Assembly: GCA_947630665.1 (NCBI GenBank)
Contig: CANRID010000008.1
Coordinates: 1 to 64,000, forward strand
Source: an uncultured Bacteroidales bacterium
GTDB lineage: Bacteria; Bacteroidota; Bacteroidia; Bacteroidales; UBA932
DNA: 64,000 nt
Reading direction: 5' to 3'
Positions 1 through 5,835 of the stretch are shown here, piece by piece. The stretch's first letter is position 1. Each line of letters opens with the position of its first letter. A program made the position numbers and the translations under genes. The notes beneath the pieces are model-generated. The model did not search any database and had not been told where the DNA came from. It was given only the letters and a program-made list of their open reading frames with translations.

Positions 1-67
1 GTTTGAGGGAGACGCCCTTCTCGCGGCTCTCACTCTGGATCTCTTCGATCTGTTCTCGTGTAAGCAT
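1..67 (-). CDS. Partial ORF, N-terminus of a possible IS66 accessory protein
   Basis: An ATG at 67 opens a frame that runs off the left edge. Its 22 visible residues begin MLTREQIEEIQ and continue with a stretch rich in Glu, Arg and Lys. In length and style this resembles the start of the small helix-turn-helix protein that IS66-family elements encode ahead of TnpB and TnpC. A -7 box (TAACTTTG, minus strand 97-90) lies just upstream. Only 22 residues are visible, so the product cannot be identified with certainty. Confidence 0.35.
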   Translation of the reverse strand, partial: MLTREQIEEIQSESREKGVSLK

Positions 68-78
68 ATAAAAAACGG

Positions 79-109
79 GTTAGTAGCCGCAAAGTTACAT
101 GCTACTAAC
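79..109 (-). promoter_or_regulatory. Promoter of the IS ORF inside a perfect inverted repeat
   Basis: GTTAGTAGC at 79-87 and GCTACTAAC at 101-109 form a perfect 9-bp inverted repeat. The 13-base spacer contains the minus-strand -7 box TAACTTTG (97-90). The arms therefore bracket the promoter, as expected of an operator for a self-regulating protein. An RNA hairpin that limits transposase expression is also possible. Confidence 0.4.
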
Positions 110-143
110 ACAAACTAACAGTCGTACTTCTCCGAATGCTTAC

Positions 144-257
144 GAAGAAGACAGTCAGGTCATCCCAATTGTTCCTCCATGAAAGGAGGGCATAGGGATA
201 TTTTCCTCCCCATTTCTTTTCCAGATTGTCAAGTTCTCCGGATGCTTTCTTAGATAC
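144..257 (-). pseudogene. Remnant of an IS256-type (mutator) transposase
   Basis: The minus frame starting at 257, directly after a stop codon, translates to about 38 residues. They include the blocks LDNLEKKWGGKYPYA and SWRNNWDDLTVFF. This matches the conserved segment of IS256/MuLE transposases in which W..KYP, SWR.NWD.L and FF precede the YP..IR..IYTTN block. No start codon and neither end of the protein is present, and the match stops after FF at the IS66-like end. It is a decayed fragment of a roughly 400-residue transposase, cut by a later insertion. Family recognition rests on these motifs only. Confidence 0.6.
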
Positions 258-266
258 TTATAACGA

Positions 267-1274
267 TTATTGTCTGAATCGATCTTGTAGAACTTGCATC
301 TTCTCTATAATCTGATTGAAAGTCGGCTTGTTGGAACCATAAATCATATTTACCAACATTTCTGCATAGTCCTTCTCCCATACGGATATAATATCTTCAC
401 GAGGAATAAGCACTATTCTTTTGCGAACATCAGGCGTGTAGTCCATATCTTTAACCGAAGTGAATATCTCTCTATGGTGTCTGATTGTTTCCCACAACTC
501 ATCATCCTTTACAGCTGCTATTGCAAAATCCTTATCCATCATCTGATAGAGGTCGTACAAATGGCGAGATTTCCTGTTTGCATTAGCCCCATGTCCTGCA
601 ACAGAGAATAATTCATGCAATAAGAACACCTTTTCTAAGAATGTTTTCCCTGCAACTGCTGTTGCAATCTCAGAATCAACAACGCTAGTCTGAATAGCTG
701 GGAAGTTCTCTTCTACAAGGCTCTTGACCTTATTCATTGCGTATGGCTCAGACAGGGAGCGAGCACCAATCTCCAACATAACAACAGGCTTCAAGTAGTC
801 CAACTCACCCTGAATGACACTCTTGTATGTTACCCATATTTTTCTTGGCTCAGGATATGTGTTATCTCCCTCACCATCTTGTTCTGCTTCAATCGTACAT
901 AATGCATCCAACCCATATTGTTTGATAGCATCAGACAAAGCATTATAAAACTCTTCGCGAACAAATATTGATGATTCTTTGCGAAGTTTCTTAATCTGTT
1001 TCTTGGTCAGGTCTCCCTCTAATCCGAATCGTGAACGGTCAATCGCAAGGTCTATATCTTCTGAAAATCTGCTGATATGTTTCCCAATCTTGCTTAATGA
1101 GGTTCCGCCTTTGAATATCAGTTTATCCGCAAAAGGCAGAGTGAAAACTATCTGTAAAATAGTTGTAATCCACAAGTCTTTTTCAATGGCTTGTGCCGGT
1201 AATCCAATGCGTCCTTCAGCCGCTTGTAATACTTGCCTTTGTTCCTCTATTGTGAGTGAAAAGTAATTATTCAT
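267..1274 (-). CDS. abiEii: AbiEii-type nucleotidyltransferase toxin
   Basis: This 335-residue protein has the polymerase-beta-like nucleotidyltransferase core of the AbiEii/AbiGii family: GGTSLS at about residues 56-61, then SEDIDLAI at 71-78 carrying the paired metal-binding acidic residues. A later RKSRHLYDL block matches the conserved basic and acidic motif of the family. AbiEii proteins are the toxin of type IV toxin-antitoxin systems. Studied relatives transfer nucleotides to tRNA ends, and some abort phage infection. The ATG overlaps the stop of the upstream antitoxin gene by 8 bases, so the two are cotranscribed and probably translationally coupled. The region is A+T richer than the housekeeping genes, which suggests transfer. 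Confidence 0.85.
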   Translation of the reverse strand: MNNYFSLTIEEQRQVLQAAEGRIGLPAQAIEKDLWITTILQIVFTLPFADKLIFKGGTSLSKIGKHISRFSEDIDLAIDRSRFGLEGDLTKKQIKKLRKESSIFVREEFYNALSDAIKQYGLDALCTIEAEQDGEGDNTYPEPRKIWVTYKSVIQGELDYLKPVVMLEIGARSLSEPYAMNKVKSLVEENFPAIQTSVVDSEIATAVAGKTFLEKVFLLHELFSVAGHGANANRKSRHLYDLYQMMDKDFAIAAVKDDELWETIRHHREIFTSVKDMDYTPDVRKRIVLIPREDIISVWEKDYAEMLVNMIYGSNKPTFNQIIEKMQVLQDRFRQ

Positions 1275-1872
1275 ACGCTTGTTTAATTATGTTTCTAATC
1301 CATACAGGCATTAACTTAAAATCTGCCATAACAGACTCTTTAGGTTCGTTCTGTAATAGTTCCCCAATTCGTTTTATCTGCCAATCTTCAACATTCTCTT
1401 TCTTCAATGATTTAAGAGCAAATGTTATGAGCATCGCCAAACGACTTTGAAATGCCAGATTTTTGGGAGCTGTGTTCTTGAATGTAATGCCCCTGCCATT
1501 GGAAATTTCGACATGCCTCTTTGAGCCATCAGTTAGATAGACATAGTTCATAGGTACTTGTGTTGAAAGTCCTAGTACATTCAGTGCATAAGCACCTGTC
1601 GGAACGATTCGGGCGTGATCTCGTTTCGCCATTGCTTCCGCTATTTGCTCAAACGATGGTTGCAAAATTCCCAAGCCCAATTTTTCTTCAACTTCGGGAT
1701 AACAATATATACCTTGAGCAACCCTAATTATCAAGCCTTCTTTGCAGAGCCTTGTAAGAGTTTGCCTTACAGCATCGGGTGTACCCAAATCAACAAAATC
1801 GTCGGGAAAGAAGATGCTTCCTTTCTCCAACGACAAAATTTGTTGCTTTATTTTTGATGTTACACTATCCAT
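1267..1872 (-). CDS. abiEi: AbiEi-type antitoxin with winged helix (DUF6088-like)
   Basis: This is a 201-residue protein if it starts at the ATG at 1872. The N-terminus (about residues 1-80) reads as a winged helix-turn-helix ending in GLIIRVAQGIYCYP, the typical AbiEi fold signature in which the antitoxin binds its own promoter. The C-terminal half would be the antitoxin domain that counters the AbiEii partner. The frame could open at 1914, but that would place coding sequence over the -7 box and the operator (1884-1914), so 1872 is preferred. It lies directly upstream of abiEii with overlapping ends, the standard order for AbiE modules. Negative self-regulation is known for this family and fits the operator seen here. 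Confidence 0.82.
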   Translation of the reverse strand: MDSVTSKIKQQILSLEKGSIFFPDDFVDLGTPDAVRQTLTRLCKEGLIIRVAQGIYCYPEVEEKLGLGILQPSFEQIAEAMAKRDHARIVPTGAYALNVLGLSTQVPMNYVYLTDGSKRHVEISNGRGITFKNTAPKNLAFQSRLAMLITFALKSLKKENVEDWQIKRIGELLQNEPKESVMADFKLMPVWIRNIIKQAYE

Positions 1873-1883
1873 ACAACCTATAT

Positions 1884-1914
1884 TTGTCACAAAAATACGG
1901 TAAATTTGTGACAA
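1884..1914 (-). promoter_or_regulatory. AbiE promoter with perfect 10-bp inverted-repeat operator
   Basis: TTGTCACAAA (1884-1893) and TTTGTGACAA (1905-1914) are perfect inverted copies separated by 11 bases. The minus-strand -7 box TATTTTTG (1897-1890) lies between and partly inside the arms. A start site would fall near 1883, leaving a leader of only about 11 bases before the ATG at 1872. AbiEi antitoxins are known to bind inverted repeats in their own promoter, so this is the likely AbiEi operator. Confidence 0.7.
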
Positions 1915-2254
1915 CGAAAAATGTTCCTACAAAAAATAACATACACCATTGACTGAAATTTTATGTAACTTTTGCAAGAAAAGATAACTTGCTTAGAATA
2001 AGCCGGTTGGTCGGATAGCAAACTCCACAAACGACTGATTCATATCACGACATAAAAGGATGCCAATTGCAGGGTTTTAGAATCGCTAACCACAGTTAGC
2101 GTTTTGTTTTCGCCAGCCAATGGCTGACGATTTACGAAAGGCGCCCACTCTTACTTTATAGCTATCCGTAAAAACGTTTTGCCCAAAGCTTTGCGGGAAG
2201 AGGTACTCGCAATAGTGTCCGAACAAGATAGACGGAGAGGCCGGGAATCGCTAT
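1915..2254. other. Gene-poor stretch between the two toxin-antitoxin modules
   Basis: No credible coding frame, tRNA or repeat array is visible. The stretch holds a weak hairpin (GCAAG 1974-1978 with CTTGC 1988-1992), a clear plus-strand terminator at 2084-2110, and a further short palindrome (CAGCC 2114-2118 with GGCTG 2122-2126, flanked by TCG/CGA). The terminator has no annotated gene ahead of it. The stretch could be the scar of a lost gene, part of a mobile element end, or an unrecognised small RNA. Confidence 0.4.
2084..2110 (+). terminator. Orphan intrinsic terminator
   Basis: CGCTAAC (2084-2090), a CACA loop and GTTAGCG (2095-2101) form a perfect 7-bp stem followed by TTTTGTTTT (2102-2110). 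This is a standard intrinsic terminator in the plus direction. On the minus strand the stem is not followed by a T tract, so it does not serve the AbiE operon or anything else leftward. Confidence 0.65.
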
Positions 2255-2306
2255 GGTATTTTTCTTGAATACATTTTATTGGTATTAAAAATAATACCTA
2301 TATTTG
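2255..2306 (+). promoter_or_regulatory. Promoter with two inverted-repeat operators for the DUF4160/DUF2442 pair
   Basis: The -7 box TATATTTG lies at 2299-2306. Immediately before it, GGTATTA (2281-2287) and TAATACC (2292-2298) form a perfect 7-bp inverted repeat with a 4-base spacer. A second, weaker copy built on the same half-site lies upstream (GTATT 2256-2260, AATAC 2268-2272). The GGTATT half-sites start 26 bases apart. The strong site covers the region between -10 and -30, where a bound repressor would block RNA polymerase. The helix-turn-helix protein encoded two genes downstream is the obvious candidate repressor. Confidence 0.6.
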
Positions 2307-2330
2307 CAATGTGATAAAACGAAAACGAAC

Positions 2331-2567
2331 ATGCCTGTTTTATTCTATTATTTGGGACTGAAATTCTATTTCTTCTCGAATGACCATGAACCGATACATG
2401 TACACGTCTCTTCGGGCGACGCCGAGGCCAAGTTCCGTGTGGTGCCGAATATCGAATTAATCGAGAATGCCGGACTTAAACCTCGTGAAATACGGCAGGC
2501 CCTTATGGCTATTGAGGAGAATAAAGAGGTAATCGCCGAACGTTGGAACGAGTATTTCGGCAAATAG
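2331..2567 (+). CDS. DUF4160 protein, probable toxin-antitoxin partner
   Basis: This 78-residue protein matches DUF4160 along its length: an aromatic start with FYFFSNDHEP, the IHVHVSSGDAEAKF block with the family's paired histidines, and the closing ENKEVIAERWNEYF. DUF4160 genes usually sit beside DUF2442 genes, and the pair has been predicted computationally as a toxin-antitoxin system. No biochemical activity is established, to my knowledge. The ATG at 2331 is chosen because the longer frame from 2304 begins with TTG inside the -7 box. The DUF2442 gene follows after 10 bases. Assignment to the family is firm; the toxin role is inference. Confidence 0.8.
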   Translation: MPVLFYYLGLKFYFFSNDHEPIHVHVSSGDAEAKFRVVPNIELIENAGLKPREIRQALMAIEENKEVIAERWNEYFGK

Positions 2568-2577
2568 GATTTGGAGG

Positions 2578-2997
2578 ATGAAAACACAAAAAGTTTGGTT
2601 TGCGAATGGCCGGATATACATTCTTGCGAATGACGGCCGCGAGGGGAGTTTGCCAGTGCGGTTGTTCCCCCGGCTATATAATGCCACGGATGCACAGCGT
2701 CAAAATTATACACTGTCCCATTTCGGCATTCATTGGCCAGATATTGACGAGGACTTGTCGTATGAGGGCTTTTTCGATGATGCGCTGCAGTCGAAGTCGG
2801 AGAATGCCATTGGCCGGATATTTGCGGAGTATCCGGAACTCAATGCCCGTCAGGTGGCGCGTATGGCAGGGTTGAATACCACGTTGTTCCAGCAGTATAT
2901 CGACGGACACAAAAAGCCGTCCGCAGAGCGGTTGCAACAGATTGAATCGGCTATTCACAGATTGGGGGCGGAGCTATCCGCACTGTCCATACAATAG
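2578..2997 (+). CDS. DUF2442 protein with C-terminal helix-turn-helix
   Basis: This 139-residue protein has two parts. Residues 1-70 match DUF2442 (VWFANGRIYILANDGREG, then HWPDIDEDLSYEGFF). Residues about 85-125 form a helix-turn-helix of XRE style: NARQVARMAGLNTTLFQQY, with a GHKKPSAERLQQI recognition and turn region. Its GGAGG ribosome site touches the ATG, 10 bases after the DUF4160 stop, so the two form an operon. The DNA-binding domain and the palindromes at the promoter suggest that it represses its own transcription, as antitoxins do. Direct neutralisation of the DUF4160 protein is predicted, not shown. Confidence 0.8.
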   Translation: MKTQKVWFANGRIYILANDGREGSLPVRLFPRLYNATDAQRQNYTLSHFGIHWPDIDEDLSYEGFFDDALQSKSENAIGRIFAEYPELNARQVARMAGLNTTLFQQYIDGHKKPSAERLQQIESAIHRLGAELSALSIQ

Positions 2998-3123
2998 ATT
3001 CATTAGTTGTGCTTGTCGTTGCGTATGAAGGTGTTGGTGTAACTTTACCACAGCCACGAACACTGCCAGAACGTCTCGAAGGCATTATTCCCTTAAATCT
3101 CGTTTTTTTACGTAAATTCTTCC

Positions 3124-3131
3124 TATATTTG
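3124..3131 (+). promoter_or_regulatory. -7 box of the 3159 operon
   Basis: TATATTTG fits the TAnnTTTG consensus and lies 27 bases before the ATG at 3159. No clear TTG -33 box stands at the usual spacing, only a T run. The 160-base gap (2998-3158) contains nothing else that I can identify. Confidence 0.5.
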
Positions 3132-3158
3132 TACCTTATAACAAAGTCGAACGGATAG

Positions 3159-5453
3159 ATGAACAATAATAAAAAGCTGCTGATTTACGGTTCGGCGGCT
3201 GCTTTGGTCCTTGTTGTCGTAATAGTGACGCTTTTCTCCCGTTTGTTTTCTTCTTCCCCGGAAGAGGAAGGCGAGGGGGGAAAATCCGATTTTGTTTATC
3301 GCGCCGTACCCAGTGACGCCGTTATGGTATGCGATTTTAAAAGGTTGGGCGATTTTTCCGCTATTTTCCGCGACACATCTTCCTTCGGGTATTATCTGAC
3401 CGATCCTTCCAACGGACTGGTGAATTTACAAAATAAATTGTCGGGATATAAAGAATTGCAAGAGTGTCCTTTTCTGTACTCCCTGCATTATTCTGCCAAA
3501 AACAGCGTCTCTTTTTTAATGGTGGCGGATCTTTCCGCAGCGGAATATGCCGGATCTCCGGAGGAAGCCTTTACCGCCCGTTACCCGGCTTCCGCCAAAA
3601 GGAAATATAATGATGCGGTTATCTATTCTTTTCCCGACGGACTGAATTTGACCTTTTATAAGGGCCGGCTGCTGGGAAGTACCTCTGCCTATGTTCTGGA
3701 AAGTTCTATCCGGCATCTGGAAAACCGGACTTCCATCTTGGACAATCCGGATTTCTCCGAATTATTGCAGGAAAAGAAGGAGGACGCGTTATATATCAAC
3801 CATCACCAGATCGGAAAATTCTTTTCCGGAACCGTCGGGATGGATTTTCTGGGATACTCCGATTTTTTTTTACGTCTCTCGTCCTGGAGCCGGTTTCATT
3901 ATAAACCTCAGGGGCGGAAGCTGGAACTCCGGGGATATTTGTTGAACCGTTTGGATGAAAAATACTATTCGACCCTTTTCTGCGGGCAGTCTCCCCGAAA
4001 CTCCGGCATGGGCGAAATATTGCCGGCCAGCGCCATATTCGCCGTAAGCATGACTCCGGAAAATGTTCAGGCCTATTTAGCGGATTACCGGAAATTCCTG
4101 GAAGTACATAAAAAGCTCGGAGACTACGATTACAGATTGAGTAGGGCCAAAAACGGGAATTCCCTTTCGCCGCAAGCCTGGATCGATTCCCTGAAGGTGG
4201 AAGAGATAGTGGCCGCCTATTGCCGGTTCGGAGAAAAATGCGAGTGGCTGACCTTTATCCGGGAAAAATCCTTATCCGGATTGGATAATTTGTTGTCCAA
4301 GGTAATGGAAAAGGAGCAGAAGCCCCGGACAGAGCCGTTCCCTTTTAAGGGATATATGTCCGCTTTATTCGGGGAGCTTTTCTCTCACTGTAATGAAGAA
4401 TCCTATTGTAAAAAGGGAGACTGGATAGTGATAGGCCCTGCCGGGATCGTAGAACAGTTCGCCGGGGGCCAGACCGACCGGTTCACCTTGGAATCCTATA
4501 TGGAGCAGACGCCCGCCGGCAGTTTCCTCAAGAAAGAAGGTTCCGTAAAAGCGGTGGCGAATTTAAAAGAGGGGGGCGACTCTTTGTTGAAGGTATGGAA
4601 GCCGTATCCCGCCAAATGGTTGAAAAACAGTCAGGACAATACGAATTTCGAATTCGTTACCATGAATCTGGCGCTTCGCGAAGAAAAGATAGGGGTGGAG
4701 GTGGATTATTATAACGGACCTTTGGAAGAACTTCCCCGACCGGAACCGGGAGACGAAAAGGACCGGGATGCTGCATTTATGATAGACAGCACGATCATTA
4801 TCTCGAAAGGTCCTTTCGAACTGAAGGATTTTACCAACGGGGGCAAATGCTATTTGGAACAGACGGCCAATAACCGCATCCGGTATATGGATGGGAAGAA
4901 GAAGGCCGTATGGGCCATTCCGTTCGATACGCCTATCTGCGGAAGAGTGGAGCAGGCGGATTTGTATAAAAACGGCAAATTACAGATGATATTCGTTTCC
5001 GGAAAGAAATTGTACGCGCTGGACCGGTTGGGAAGATATGTGAAAGGCTATCCGGTAACGCTTTCCAAGGAGGTCGTCTATGGCCCCCGGCTGTTTGATC
5101 CGGACGGTGATCTCAATTATTCCCTGATGGTTCTGAATGAAGATAATTCCATTTCCCGCTACAGGATGAACGGAGAGAAGCCGGCGGATTGGAACGATAT
5201 AAAGACGGAAGAATTCGTAAAGGAACTGCCGGACTTGATCCGTACGGAGGAACGGAACTATTGGGTAGTGCGGACCGTGACCCAAACCCGGATTTATTCG
5301 GAAAACGGTCGGGAAATAACGGGGAAGGATAAGAAAAAAAGGATTTCCCGCGAAAGTCCTTTGGTGGCCGAAGGCGGCCAGCTGCGCTTTACGGGGGATG
5401 ACGGCAAGGAGTATCTGCTCGATTTGGAAAACGGAAAAATCAAAAAACCGTAA
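3159..5453 (+). CDS. Membrane-anchored DUF3352-like protein with C-terminal propeller-like part
   Basis: This 764-residue protein has a short basic N-terminus, one membrane segment (about residues 8-29, rich in Val and Leu) and an acidic linker (PEEEGEGG), so the bulk is probably periplasmic. The first 500 residues resemble the loosely defined DUF3352 group (YRAVPSDAVMVCDF near the start). Near residue 620 the sequence takes on PQQ/FG-GAP repeat character, with QADLYKNGKLQMIFVSG and then LYALDRLGRYVKGYPV, which suggests a beta-propeller fragment. No catalytic motif is visible and the function is unknown. It heads a run with the DUF4834 gene (23 bases later) and an MsbA-type exporter, which hints at an envelope role. 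Confidence 0.55.
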   Translation: MNNNKKLLIYGSAAALVLVVVIVTLFSRLFSSSPEEEGEGGKSDFVYRAVPSDAVMVCDFKRLGDFSAIFRDTSSFGYYLTDPSNGLVNLQNKLSGYKELQECPFLYSLHYSAKNSVSFLMVADLSAAEYAGSPEEAFTARYPASAKRKYNDAVIYSFPDGLNLTFYKGRLLGSTSAYVLESSIRHLENRTSILDNPDFSELLQEKKEDALYINHHQIGKFFSGTVGMDFLGYSDFFLRLSSWSRFHYKPQGRKLELRGYLLNRLDEKYYSTLFCGQSPRNSGMGEILPASAIFAVSMTPENVQAYLADYRKFLEVHKKLGDYDYRLSRAKNGNSLSPQAWIDSLKVEEIVAAYCRFGEKCEWLTFIREKSLSGLDNLLSKVMEKEQKPRTEPFPFKGYMSALFGELFSHCNEESYCKKGDWIVIGPAGIVEQFAGGQTDRFTLESYMEQTPAGSFLKKEGSVKAVANLKEGGDSLLKVWKPYPAKWLKNSQDNTNFEFVTMNLALREEKIGVEVDYYNGPLEELPRPEPGDEKDRDAAFMIDSTIIISKGPFELKDFTNGGKCYLEQTANNRIRYMDGKKKAVWAIPFDTPICGRVEQADLYKNGKLQMIFVSGKKLYALDRLGRYVKGYPVTLSKEVVYGPRLFDPDGDLNYSLMVLNEDNSISRYRMNGEKPADWNDIKTEEFVKELPDLIRTEERNYWVVRTVTQTRIYSENGREITGKDKKKRISRESPLVAEGGQLRFTGDDGKEYLLDLENGKIKKP

Positions 5454-5476
5454 GATTCGGTATTGAGGAAAAGAGT

Positions 5477-5797
5477 ATGGAATTTATATTGACGTTTCTA
5501 ATTGTTTTTTTCATTTTATCCTGGCTGTTCGGGAAATTCTTTCCCCGGATATTGTCCTGGTGGCTGAGAAGGAGGGTCGGTAAAATGGCGGACGGCTTCG
5601 GAGGGTTTTCTCAGGACGCTTCCCGATGGCAGGGTTCGCAGAGCCGGACAGACGGGCGGATCCGTCGGGAGAAAGAGCAGGAAGGGAAAGTAACGATTTC
5701 CCGGATAGAGGATACCGGAAAAATCATCGAGAAAGATGTGGGGGAATATATAGACTTCGAGGAGGAACCGCAGAAAGAAATGGAAAAAGACCAGTAG
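5477..5797 (+). CDS. DUF4834 family small membrane protein
   Basis: This 106-residue protein starts with a single hydrophobic segment (about residues 3-17). A basic, aromatic amphipathic stretch follows (FPRILSWWLRRRVGK), then a low-complexity acidic and basic tail (EKEQEGKVTISRIEDTGKII). This arrangement is typical of DUF4834, a small family found in Bacteroidota with no known function. It sits between the DUF3352-like gene and the ABC exporter, all on one strand with gaps of 23 and 38 bases, so they are probably one operon. Confidence 0.65.
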   Translation: MEFILTFLIVFFILSWLFGKFFPRILSWWLRRRVGKMADGFGGFSQDASRWQGSQSRTDGRIRREKEQEGKVTISRIEDTGKIIEKDVGEYIDFEEEPQKEMEKDQ

Positions 5798-5835
5798 CGG
5801 AACATCGGCAGTTACAAACAGCTTATTGAGAAGAA

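Larger units (their letters stand above)
1..143 (-). mobile_element. End of an IS66-like insertion sequence, cut by the window edge
   Basis: Read on the minus strand, the sequence from 143 begins GTAAGCATTCGG. IS66-family ends characteristically start with GTAA. It begins exactly where the coding similarity of the neighbouring IS256-type transposase remnant breaks off, just after its LTVFF residues. A promoter and the first codons of a small ORF follow inside it. If this is an IS66-family end, an 8-bp target duplication is expected, and bases 144-151 would be one copy. The other end lies outside the window, so neither the second inverted repeat nor the duplication can be confirmed here. The boundary is seen; the family assignment is inferred. 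Confidence 0.45.

Noticed and set aside
2951..3166. 71-codon minus frame in the gap before 3159
   Set aside because: No motif, no promoter and a composition like random sequence. It also overlaps the start of the 3159 gene.
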